Assembly (NCBI GenBank): GCA_012842725.1
Contig: DUSG01000066.1
Coordinates: 1-39,589 of the forward strand
Length of the DNA stretch: 39,589 bases
Source: Clostridiales bacterium
GTDB taxonomy: Bacteria; Bacillota; Clostridia; Lutisporales; Lutisporaceae
Reading direction: 5' to 3'
In this document: in pieces, positions 18,143-25,036 of the stretch
Layout of the letters: every line of letters begins with the position of its first letter
Position numbering within the stretch: the stretch's first letter is position 1
Translations under genes and position numbers: made by a program
The notes under the pieces: model-generated
Databases searched by the model: none
Seen by the model: only the letters and a program-made list of their open reading frames with translations
What the model was told of the DNA's origin: nothing

Positions 18143-18155
18143 GGGAGGAATCAGC

Positions 18156-18311
18156 ATGGGATATTCTTATAGGAGATTAGCCGGTTTATTGTGTATAATT
18201 TTTGCTGCAGCTATTATTGTTAGAATATTGCCTGTCTGGGCTTGGTATATTTTAGTAACTATACTAATTGGTTCAATTTGTTATCTGATATATATTTCAT
18301 TTTTTAGCTAG
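18156..18311 (+). CDS. Small membrane protein, 51 residues, unknown function
   Basis: A short open frame starting at ATG 18156 with GGGAGGA at 18143-18149. It has an N-terminal basic patch (MGYSYRRLAG), then one or two hydrophobic stretches (about residues 9-25 and 27-50, with PVWAWY between). No family recognised. It sits between thiN and rpmB, where B. subtilis has spoVM, but it is longer and does not resemble the amphipathic SpoVM helix. Evidence for coding: good ribosome binding site, uninterrupted membrane-type composition, and a second similar gene 12 bases on. No promoter is visible between the terminator and the gene, so it would depend on readthrough. Confidence 0.65.
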   Translation: MGYSYRRLAGLLCIIFAAAIIVRILPVWAWYILVTILIGSICYLIYISFFS

Positions 18312-18323
18312 GGAGGTAAAGTT

Positions 18324-18476
18324 ATGAGCCTAAAAAAGAAAAAAAAGGTTGTAGGACTTCTCGTTTTTTCAATTGGTCTTGGTATCTTATTAGCAATAAC
18401 TATGCCTCTAATGGGTTGGATATTTTTATCAGCAATTGCATTGATTTATGCAGGAATATATTTATACAAAAACTAA
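18324..18476 (+). CDS. Small membrane protein, 50 residues, unknown function
   Basis: Second short frame, ATG 18324 with GGGAGG at 18311-18316. N-terminal MSLKKKKK is strongly basic, followed by two hydrophobic segments (about residues 9-26 and 31-47) joined by a short MPLMG turn, and ending YLYKN. The pattern suggests a helical hairpin with both ends in the cytoplasm. No family recognised. It is likely co-transcribed with the 51-residue gene before it. A hairpin begins right after the stop codon. Confidence 0.65.
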   Translation: MSLKKKKKVVGLLVFSIGLGILLAITMPLMGWIFLSAIALIYAGIYLYKN

Positions 18477-18502
18477 AGAAAGGTTTCCATTGAAACCTCT
18501 CT
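18466..18502 (-). terminator. Terminator of rpmB, shared hairpin between convergent genes
   Basis: AGAAAGGTTTC/GAAACCTCTCT (18477-18487/18492-18502), 11 positions with one A-C mismatch and a CATT loop. Read on the minus strand it is followed by a T-rich run (TTAGTTTTTG), so it can end rpmB transcription. On the plus strand it follows the small-gene stop codon without a T-run. Confidence 0.6.
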
Positions 18503-18511
18503 AAAGTCATT

Positions 18512-18549
18512 TTACTGAATCAATTTTCAAAAGGAGTATGGTTCAGTAA
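18512..18549. repeat. Inverted repeat downstream of rpmB
   Basis: TTACTGAATC/GGTTCAGTAA (18512-18521/18540-18549), 10 pairs with one G-T pair and an 18-base loop. Neither strand has a T-run next to it. Role unknown; perhaps a stabilising 3' structure. Confidence 0.5.
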
Positions 18550-18563
18550 GTCCATATTCAGCT

Positions 18564-18755
18564 TTATATAGCTCTTTGCACTTTACCGGATCTAATGCAT
18601 CTGGTGCAAACATGAATTCTCTTTGTAGCACCATTTACAACTGCTCTAACAGTTTTTATATTAGGAAGCCATACTCTCTTACTATGTCTGTTTGAGTGAC
18701 TAACCTTATTTCCTGAAATCATACCTTTTCCGCACACTTCACAATGTCTAGCCAT
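18564..18755 (-). CDS. rpmB: 50S ribosomal protein L28
   Basis: Large-subunit protein bL28. Seen: N-terminal ARHCEVCGKGMISGNKVSHS and C-terminal CTRCIRSGKV. The two CxxC pairs make it the zinc-binding (C+) form. The frame is open from 18797, but the ATG at 18755 has AGGAGG at 18765-18770 and gives the usual 63 residues. It is transcribed opposite to its neighbours, as in B. subtilis. Confidence 0.96.
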   Translation of the reverse strand: MARHCEVCGKGMISGNKVSHSNRHSKRVWLPNIKTVRAVVNGATKRIHVCTRCIRSGKVQRAI

Positions 18756-18801
18756 ATATGCACACCTCCTTCGGTAGATTACTGTCAAATAAAACATTAT
18801 T

Positions 18802-18831
18802 ATTTTAACACATATATTGGGTTAAAAGCAA
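18802..18831 (-). promoter_or_regulatory. Promoter of rpmB
   Basis: On the minus strand TTGCTT (18831-18826), an 18-base spacer and TAAAAT (18807-18802), with TG one base before the -10 (extended -10). It lies 47 bases before the start codon. Confidence 0.55.
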
Positions 18832-18990
18832 TAATACCAATAAAATATTTAGTTAAAAAGCCAGAAGTTACTTAATTTTACGATTGTAGATTAATATTAT
18901 TTACGTTTGAAATTATAGAATTAATTTTTTTGTTAAAATATTGTTTAATAAAAATCCACATTACATATTATTTGTTGATGAAAATAATAG

Positions 18991-18996
18991 TATAAT
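18991..18996 (+). promoter_or_regulatory. Possible -10 box before the Asp23/Gls24 gene
   Basis: Consensus TATAAT 37 bases before the ATG at 19033. No good -35 at 16-18 bases (TTATTT at 18968-18973 at best). Another -10-like TGTTAAAAT is at 18931-18939. The 277-base gap between rpmB and this gene shows nothing else beyond divergent promoters. Confidence 0.35.
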
Positions 18997-19032
18997 ATAA
19001 AATATATTTAAAAAGCAGGAGGCGATATTATA

Positions 19033-19383
19033 ATGCCAGCTAAAATGAGAACAGATATTGGTGAAATATATTTATCTGATGATGTCTTGGCATCCTTGGC
19101 GGGTTTGGCTGCTACTGAGTGTTATGGTATTGTTGGTATGGCTTCAAGAAGTGCTAAGGATGGCATAGTAGAGTTGTTGAAAAGAGAGAACCTCAGTAAA
19201 GGAGTAAAAGTAACTTCTGATGGGGATGAAATAATAATAGATTTATATATCATTGTTGAATTCGGAACTAAGATATCTGTCATAGCAGATAATATAATAA
19301 GCAAAGTAAAATACACTTTAGAAAGTTTAACCGGTTTAAAGGTAAGAAAGGTCAATATAAATGTACAAGGAGTTAGAGTATAG
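19033..19383 (+). CDS. Asp23/Gls24 family protein (YloU-like)
   Basis: Small protein of the Asp23/Gls24 family. Members are linked to envelope stress and membrane or fatty-acid-related gene clusters; biochemical function is unclear. 116 residues with the family features: GEIYLSDDVLASLAGLAATE at 10-29, GIVGMA, and a C-terminal VRKVNINVQGV. AGGAGG lies about 12 bases before the ATG. It directly precedes fakA, the same pair as yloU-yloV in B. subtilis, which suggests a shared role in lipid or envelope metabolism (inference). Confidence 0.9.
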   Translation: MPAKMRTDIGEIYLSDDVLASLAGLAATECYGIVGMASRSAKDGIVELLKRENLSKGVKVTSDGDEIIIDLYIIVEFGTKISVIADNIISKVKYTLESLTGLKVRKVNINVQGVRV

Positions 19384-19405
19384 CTCTATTAAGGAGGTTC
19401 TAAAT

Positions 19406-21037
19406 TTGTCAGACACACATAAAAAAGTAATTAGTGCTTTAGAATTTAAAAATATGATTATATCAGGAGCAAATAATCTTGAAAATAATAAAAATACAGT
19501 TAATCAACTGAATGTTTTTCCTGTACCTGATGGAGATACAGGGACAAATATGTCGTTGACTATAAGTTCAGCAGTAAAGGAAATAAGCAAATGCAAAGAA
19601 ATGGAAGTAAGTTCCATAGCAGATTCAGCAGCCAACGGTTCTTTGATGGGAGCAAGAGGTAATTCTGGTGTTATACTTTCACAAATATTCAGAGGTTTTG
19701 CAAAAGGATTGAAAGGTGTAAAAAGCATAGATTCAGTTTCACTGGCAAATGCATTAATGGAAGGTTCAAATACAGCTTACAAAGCAGTAATGAAGCCTAC
19801 AGAGGGAACCATACTCACTGTTATCAGAGAAAGTGCTGAATATGGTATCAAAGTTGTAAAAAATTCAGCAGATTTAGTGGATTTTTTGAGTAAAGTAATA
19901 AACAAAGCTAATGAAACACTGAGTAAAACTCCTGAAATGCTGCCTATTTTAAAACAAGCAGGCGTTGTTGATGCAGGAGGTATGGGATTATTATTCATTC
20001 TAAAAGGTATGTATCATTATCTTGCTACAGGGGAAGTAGTTCAGTTACTGGAAGGATCAGAAGAAAAAGTTGAGATTTTCAGACCGGTATACGATGAAGC
20101 TGAGGAAATAGTTTTTGGATATTGTACCGAGTTTCTTATTAAGGGGCACGATATAAATCCTGATGTTTTCAGAATGAAAATAGCAGATATGGGAGACTCT
20201 ATCGTAGTAGTTGGGGATGGAAATGTCGTAAAAGTACATATTCATACCAACAATCCAGGAGTAGTTATTGAAGAAGCTCTAAAGTTAGGTGCATTGTCTA
20301 AAATTAAAATAGATAATATGAGGGAACAGCATCAGGAGATTCTTATCAATGAGGCAGAAAAAGATTCTAACCAGGAGAATAAATGCTATGGTGTTGTAGC
20401 TGTAGCCATGGGTTCAGGAATATCTAGAATTTTAAAAGATATAGGAGCCGATGCAATAATTGAAGGCGGACAAACTATGAACCCAAGCACCGAAGACATT
20501 TTAAAGAGTATTGATAGGATTAAGGCTGATAATATAATCATATTGCCGAACAATAGCAATATTATAATGGCAGCAAACCAGGCAAAATCTTTATCACAAA
20601 AAAATATAATTGTAATTCCCACAAAATCAATACCACAAGGCATTAGTGCATTAATGGCACTGGATCAGGAAAAATCGCCTGATGAAAATGTAAAAAGAAT
20701 GACTAAAGCAATTGAAGAAGTAAAGACCGGCCTTATTACTTACGCAGTGAGGGATTCAAATTTTGACGGAGTAGATATTGAAGAAGGCAACTATCTAGGT
20801 ATAACGGAAGGCCGTATATCTGCCGTAGGAGAAGTTATTGATGAAGTAATAGAAAAAGTACTTAGCGATATGGTAGATGAAGATTCTTCTCTAATTACCA
20901 TATATTATGGAAGCGATGTTAAAGAAGAAGAAGCTTTAAAACTAGAAGATAATATAAAAGAAATCTATACGGAATGTGATGTAGAAATACATTATGGAGG
21001 CCAACCTTTATATTATTATATAATATCAGTGGAATAA
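19406..21037 (+). CDS. fakA: Fatty acid kinase catalytic subunit FakA (YloV)
   Basis: Phosphorylates fatty acids held by a FakB (DegV) protein, feeding host or medium fatty acids into PlsX/PlsY phospholipid synthesis. The N-terminal DhaL/DAK2 kinase domain has PDGDTGTNM at residues 41-49 (Mg/ATP-binding aspartates) and GARGNSGVILSQIFRG; a middle domain and a C-terminal DegV-like domain follow. An in-frame ATG exists at 19361 inside the preceding gene, but AGGAGG at 19392-19397 points to TTG 19406, giving MSDTHKK and 543 residues. No FakB gene is in the window; PlsX is at 31175. Confidence 0.93.
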   Translation: MSDTHKKVISALEFKNMIISGANNLENNKNTVNQLNVFPVPDGDTGTNMSLTISSAVKEISKCKEMEVSSIADSAANGSLMGARGNSGVILSQIFRGFAKGLKGVKSIDSVSLANALMEGSNTAYKAVMKPTEGTILTVIRESAEYGIKVVKNSADLVDFLSKVINKANETLSKTPEMLPILKQAGVVDAGGMGLLFILKGMYHYLATGEVVQLLEGSEEKVEIFRPVYDEAEEIVFGYCTEFLIKGHDINPDVFRMKIADMGDSIVVVGDGNVVKVHIHTNNPGVVIEEALKLGALSKIKIDNMREQHQEILINEAEKDSNQENKCYGVVAVAMGSGISRILKDIGADAIIEGGQTMNPSTEDILKSIDRIKADNIIILPNNSNIIMAANQAKSLSQKNIIVIPTKSIPQGISALMALDQEKSPDENVKRMTKAIEEVKTGLITYAVRDSNFDGVDIEEGNYLGITEGRISAVGEVIDEVIEKVLSDMVDEDSSLITIYYGSDVKEEEALKLEDNIKEIYTECDVEIHYGGQPLYYYIISVE

Positions 21038-21050
21038 GGGATTCTATATA

Positions 21051-21087
21051 AAGATGCGTAAATTATATTTAATTTACGCATTTTAAC
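21051..21087 (+). terminator. Terminator after fakA
   Basis: Perfect 12-bp stem ATGCGTAAATTA/TAATTTACGCAT (21054-21065/21070-21081), four-base loop TATT, then TTTAACTT. The T-run is short. Confidence 0.65.
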
Positions 21088-21121
21088 TTGGTATAAAATA
21101 TTATTTTCATGAGGTATCAAT

Positions 21122-23188
21122 ATGAATAGATTAGACGAAAGCATAATGATTCTGAAAGGAATCGGAAGTTCAAAAGCAAAAAAACTATCAAAGCTGGGTA
21201 TTAAAACAATCAGGGATCTGCTCCATTACTATCCAAAGAGATATAAAGACAAAAGAGTTATTACGAATATAAAAGATGTTTTCCCTGGGGGTTATTTTAA
21301 TATTAAGGGAACAATTAGAGACAAAGCAGAAGTGATGAAAAGCAGAAAAGGTATGTTAATAACAAAATTCATTGTTTATGACAGTACTGGAGCGTTAGTT
21401 GTTATTTTTTATAATAACAGATTTGCAAAAGATTTGTTTAAACCTGGTGATACAGTTATTTTTTCAGGGAAAACAAGCTTAATAAACAATAAGATAACTA
21501 TGGAATGCCCAGAATATGAAAAGGTTGTTTCAAATAGTATCAATAATTTTAGAATTGTACCGGAGTATGGGTTGACTGAAGGGCTGAGCCAAAAAGAGAT
21601 CAGAAAATTGATTTATGCAGCATTAGAATATACAGATAATACTTTGGAAGAGATATTTCCTGCCGATTTTAGAAAAGAATTTAAGTTGGCTGAAATCAAT
21701 TTTTCAATAAGAAATATACATTTTCCCGAAGATGAAAAAAGCCTCAATATGGCTCTAAGAAGGTTAAAATTTCAAGAAGTATTTTTTCTTCAGTCGTATA
21801 TGTTTAAATTAAGGGGTAATTATAATGCTGAAGAAAAAGGAATAGAGTTTAAAGCTTACAATGAGGTAAAAGATTTAGTCAAAAAGCTTCCTTATAAGCT
21901 AACCAGAGCACAGGAAAGAGTATTGGAAGAAGTACTTTTAGATATGTCAAGGCCAACTGCCATGAACAGATTGATTCAAGGAGATGTAGGTTCAGGAAAA
22001 ACAGTAATAGCTTTTTTAGCATTGATTAATTGTGTAAAAAGCGGATATCAGGGTGTTATGATGGCACCGACTGAAATACTGGCTGCCCAGCATTTTGATA
22101 CCATAAAGAGTTATTTGGATATTATTAAGGAGAATATAAGCGTAGCATTAGTTACAGGCAGCTTAAAGATGAGTTACAGAAAAGAGATACAAGAGGAAAT
22201 CCGCAACGGTAATATAAAAATTGTGATTGGAACCCATGCTCTATTAAGCGACGAGTTGGAATTTAACAACCTTGGACTTGTTATAACTGATGAGCAGCAC
22301 AGATTTGGTGTAAGACAAAGGGCTATGCTGAAATCCAAGGGTTTAAACCCAGATATGCTAGTGATGAGTGCAACACCCATACCCAGGACTTTATCATTAG
22401 TTCTTTACGGGGATTTAGATATTTCAGTTATTGATGAATTACCTCCTAATAGAAAGAAAATAGAAACTTACTTTATTGGTTCTGATAAGAAAGAAAGACT
22501 CTTTAATTTTGTCAAAAAGCATTTGGATGAAGGCAGACAAGCATATATTGTATGTCCTTTGGTAGAAGAATCAGAGAAGTTGGAACTGATTTCAGCAAAA
22601 GAATATTGCGAAGAGCTTAAAAAAAGTTATTTTAAAGATTATAATATTGGCTTAATTTATGGTAAGATGAAAAATGAAGAAAAAGAAAAAATTATGGATG
22701 ATTTTTATAATGGACGTATTCATATAATTGTATCTACAACTGTAATTGAAGTGGGTATAAATGTACCAAATGCTACTATAATGATAATCGAAAACGCAGA
22801 AAGATTTGGACTGGCTCAGCTGCATCAGCTTAGAGGAAGAGTAGGGAGAGGAAATTACCAATCGTACTGCATTCTGATATCTGATTCAGACAGTAAAAGT
22901 GTCAAGGATAGACTGAAATTTATGACTAAAACTAATGATGGGTTTTTAATTGCGAAAAAAGATCTTGAGTTACGAGGAAGCGGAGAAATTTTAGGAACAA
23001 AACAGCATGGAATGCCGGAGTTTAAGTTAATAGATCTTTCCAAAGACCATGATATTATTAAAGCATCAAAAGAAGCGGTGGATTTATTATTTAAAAAGAA
23101 GAAAATAAAGGAACATCAGTACCACAAGATGGAAAAATATTTAGATGATGAATTTGCAAGAATAACTGTTGAAATAGCATTAAATTAA
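21122..23188 (+). CDS. recG: ATP-dependent DNA helicase RecG
   Basis: Branch-migration helicase that reverses stalled forks and processes Holliday junctions and R-loops. 688 residues: N-terminal helical part with a helix-hairpin-helix-like LKGIGSSKAKKLSKLGIKT, an OB-fold wedge domain about 55-135, Walker A GDVGSGKT at 287-294, ITDEQHRFG near 389, MSATPIPRTL, and QLRGRVGRG, then the RecG end region LKLRGxGE-like (LELRGSGEILGTKQHG). GAGGT precedes the ATG. In B. subtilis recG is directly followed by fapR; here the rsmD-rpmF block lies between. Confidence 0.97.
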   Translation: MNRLDESIMILKGIGSSKAKKLSKLGIKTIRDLLHYYPKRYKDKRVITNIKDVFPGGYFNIKGTIRDKAEVMKSRKGMLITKFIVYDSTGALVVIFYNNRFAKDLFKPGDTVIFSGKTSLINNKITMECPEYEKVVSNSINNFRIVPEYGLTEGLSQKEIRKLIYAALEYTDNTLEEIFPADFRKEFKLAEINFSIRNIHFPEDEKSLNMALRRLKFQEVFFLQSYMFKLRGNYNAEEKGIEFKAYNEVKDLVKKLPYKLTRAQERVLEEVLLDMSRPTAMNRLIQGDVGSGKTVIAFLALINCVKSGYQGVMMAPTEILAAQHFDTIKSYLDIIKENISVALVTGSLKMSYRKEIQEEIRNGNIKIVIGTHALLSDELEFNNLGLVITDEQHRFGVRQRAMLKSKGLNPDMLVMSATPIPRTLSLVLYGDLDISVIDELPPNRKKIETYFIGSDKKERLFNFVKKHLDEGRQAYIVCPLVEESEKLELISAKEYCEELKKSYFKDYNIGLIYGKMKNEEKEKIMDDFYNGRIHIIVSTTVIEVGINVPNATIMIIENAERFGLAQLHQLRGRVGRGNYQSYCILISDSDSKSVKDRLKFMTKTNDGFLIAKKDLELRGSGEILGTKQHGMPEFKLIDLSKDHDIIKASKEAVDLLFKKKKIKEHQYHKMEKYLDDEFARITVEIALN

Positions 23189-23189
23189 A

Positions 23190-23213
23190 ATACTGGTGAT
23201 TAAACACCAGTAT
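23190..23213 (+). repeat. Hairpin directly after recG without a T-run
   Basis: Perfect 9-bp stem ATACTGGTG/CACCAGTAT (23190-23198/23205-23213) with a six-base loop, two bases after the stop codon. It is followed by purines (AGGAGAGGAG), so it is not a standard terminator on this strand. On the opposite strand it is followed by TTTTAATTTAA, but no minus-strand gene ends here. Confidence 0.55.
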
Positions 23214-23326
23214 AGGAGAGGAGAAATTGAAGGAAGAGCTCTATGGGGAAATATAGTGTTTAATAATATCCCTATTCATAGATTTTGCATTTAAATTATT
23301 TTTATTCTCAGCATAAAAAACATATT

Positions 23327-23355
23327 TTGTCTAAAAATAGGCTTTGTGGTAAAAT
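23327..23355 (+). promoter_or_regulatory. Promoter of rsmD-coaD
   Basis: TTGTCT (23327-23332), 17-base spacer, TAAAAT (23350-23355), with TG one base upstream of the -10 (extended -10). It lies 30 bases before the TTG start. The 196-base gap between recG and rsmD also holds the recG hairpin and a purine-rich stretch (23214-23240). Confidence 0.65.
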
Positions 23356-23384
23356 ATAATTGTTATTTGGTTAGGAGGATTTAT

Positions 23385-23939
23385 TTGAGAGTAATAGCAG
23401 GAGAACTCAAGGGCCGAAAGCTGAGCAGCATTGATACTGATTTAATAAGACCTACTTCTGATAAAGTGAAAGAAGCATTGTTCAGTATTTTAGGTGATTT
23501 GGTGATTGATTGTAATTTTCTGGATTTATTTGCCGGAAGCGGAAGCGTAGGAATAGAAGCCTATAGCAGAGGTGCGAAAGAAGTAGTATTTGTTGATTCG
23601 CATTTAAGTTCTATCAAGATATTAAAAAAGAATTTAGAGAAAGTTGGTATATTAAATGATACAGAAGTAATACATGATGATTTTGCTGCAGCAATTGAAA
23701 TTTTATCAAGGCGAGGTAGGAAATTTGATATTATTTTTATAGATCCACCTTATGGTCAAGGATTGTCTATAGAAGCTGCAAGAAAGATTATAAAAAATAA
23801 TCTGTTGTCAAAAAGTGGTGTTATTATCATTGAGCATGGAGCAAAGGAGATAATACCTGAAGAGATTGATATTCTTGAGAAATTTAAAGAAAAGAAATAC
23901 GGTAATATATTTCTTTCATTATACGCAATTAAAAAGTAG
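23385..23939 (+). CDS. rsmD: 16S rRNA (guanine966-N2) methyltransferase RsmD
   Basis: Methylates G966 of 16S rRNA with S-adenosylmethionine. Seen: N-terminal RVIAGELKGRKL, RPTSDKVKEALFSILGD, SAM motif DLFAGSGSVGIEAYSRGA, and the N6/N2 methyltransferase motif DPPYGQG. The longest frame starts at 23346 inside the promoter; TTG 23385 with AGGAGG at 23373-23378 gives the usual N-terminus and 184 residues. It pairs with coaD as ylbH-ylbI in B. subtilis. Confidence 0.95.
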   Translation: MRVIAGELKGRKLSSIDTDLIRPTSDKVKEALFSILGDLVIDCNFLDLFAGSGSVGIEAYSRGAKEVVFVDSHLSSIKILKKNLEKVGILNDTEVIHDDFAAAIEILSRRGRKFDIIFIDPPYGQGLSIEAARKIIKNNLLSKSGVIIIEHGAKEIIPEEIDILEKFKEKKYGNIFLSLYAIKK

Positions 23940-23956
23940 ATTGGAGAGATACTTGA

Positions 23957-24439
23957 ATGAAAATCGGAGTATATCCTGGAAGTTTTGATCCAGTAACTAA
24001 TGGACATTTAGATATTATTGAGAGAGCAGCAAAGCTTTTCGATAAACTTATCGTAGCTGTGCTTATAAATAGCAATAAAACACCTTTGTTTACTGTTGAA
24101 AAAAGATTAGAATTTTTGAAGGAAAGTTGCAAAGGATTTGAAAATGTAGAAATTGAATCTTTCGAAGGATTATTAATAGAATTCATGAAAAAAAAGAATG
24201 CTAATGTAATTGTTAAAGGTCTAAGGGCAGTATCAGATTTTGAGTATGAGTTTCAGATGGCTTTAATGAATAGCAAATTAAACCCTGAAATCGAAACGGT
24301 TTTTATGATGACCAGCAATAAATATTCTTATTTGAGTTCCAGCTTAATAAAAGAAGTTGCCAGATTCGGAGGTTGTGTGAAAGGTCTTATACCAGAGATT
24401 GTGGAAAAAGAGTTGTATAGAATTAATAAAAAAAGATAA
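23957..24439 (+). CDS. coaD: Phosphopantetheine adenylyltransferase
   Basis: Adenylates 4'-phosphopantetheine to dephospho-CoA, the step before the last of CoA synthesis. Seen: YPGSFDPVTNGHLDII with the nucleotidyltransferase HxGH-type motif (TNGH at 15-18), KGLRAVSDFEYEFQMA, and SYLSSSLIKEVARFGG. 160 residues, typical. GGAGAG stands before the ATG. It follows rsmD by 17 bases. Confidence 0.96.
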   Translation: MKIGVYPGSFDPVTNGHLDIIERAAKLFDKLIVAVLINSNKTPLFTVEKRLEFLKESCKGFENVEIESFEGLLIEFMKKKNANVIVKGLRAVSDFEYEFQMALMNSKLNPEIETVFMMTSNKYSYLSSSLIKEVARFGGCVKGLIPEIVEKELYRINKKR

Positions 24440-24457
24440 TAGTTAGGGGGTTGTTTT

Positions 24458-24994
24458 ATGGAGGTCTTGCATTTACTGGATGCCTTAGAAGATATAGTTG
24501 AAAAAGCCTCAAATGTGCCACTATCGACAAAGGCTGTCGTGAACAAAGAAGAATTATTAGATTTAATTAAGGAGATTCGTATCAAATTACCTGATGAAAT
24601 AAAGCAAGCTCAATGGATTAAAGAAGAAAGACAAAAAATATTGATTGAGGCCAAAAAAGAAGCAGAAAATATAAGAAAAGAATGTGATGAAAGGCTTCAA
24701 AAGATACACGAAGAAAGGCAAAGAATTCTTGCAGAGGCAGAAAAAGAATCCGAGTTATTGAGGCAAGAAGCAGATAGAAGAATTAAAGCTATGATTGATG
24801 AAAGTGAAGTGACAAAAAGAGCAAACGAGCAAGCTAAAGAAATAATAAGTGCAGCCCAACAGGATGCGAAAAAAATAAGGCTCGGAGCGAGAGCCTATGC
24901 CGATGATATTCTTGCAGAGTTATCAGCGAAGGTTGAAAAAATATTGGCTACAATAAGTGCAAACAGAGAAGAATTAAAAAATTATAAAAGCTAA
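24458..24994 (+). CDS. Coiled-coil protein of unknown function, found after coaD
   Basis: 178 residues. After an N-terminal segment resembling a small folded or dimerisation part (1-50) comes a long, highly charged helix rich in E, K, R, Q and A (about 50-140) with heptad-like spacing (KEAENIRKECDERL, EAEKESELLRQEADRR), then a helical end (YADDILAELSAKVEKILATI). Such proteins are often annotated as ATPase or V-type ATPase subunit H-like merely because of the coiled coil; no nucleotide-binding motif is present. It could act as a DivIVA- or stalk-like scaffold (inference). AGGGGG precedes the ATG. B. subtilis has no equivalent between coaD and ylbJ. Confidence 0.8.
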   Translation: MEVLHLLDALEDIVEKASNVPLSTKAVVNKEELLDLIKEIRIKLPDEIKQAQWIKEERQKILIEAKKEAENIRKECDERLQKIHEERQRILAEAEKESELLRQEADRRIKAMIDESEVTKRANEQAKEIISAAQQDAKKIRLGARAYADDILAELSAKVEKILATISANREELKNYKS

Positions 24995-24998
24995 AGAG

Positions 24999-25036
24999 AA
25001 AAAAATAAGCTGAATTAATCGGCTTATTTTTTTATT
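24999..25036. terminator. Bidirectional terminator between the coiled-coil gene and ylbJ
   Basis: AAAAAAATAAGC/GCTTATTTTTTT (24999-25010/25022-25033), 12-bp stem with an 11-base loop; a T-run follows in both directions. The ylbJ stop codon lies in the right arm. Confidence 0.8.

Noticed and set aside
18534..18549. Three-codon ATG frame after AAAAGGAG downstream of the small genes
   Set aside because: The start is one base from the ribosome binding sequence, too close, and it lies within an inverted repeat.
18081..18563. spoVM gene expected between thiN and rpmB
   Set aside because: I looked for the short amphipathic peptide in this gap and found only the two longer hydrophobic frames, which do not match it.
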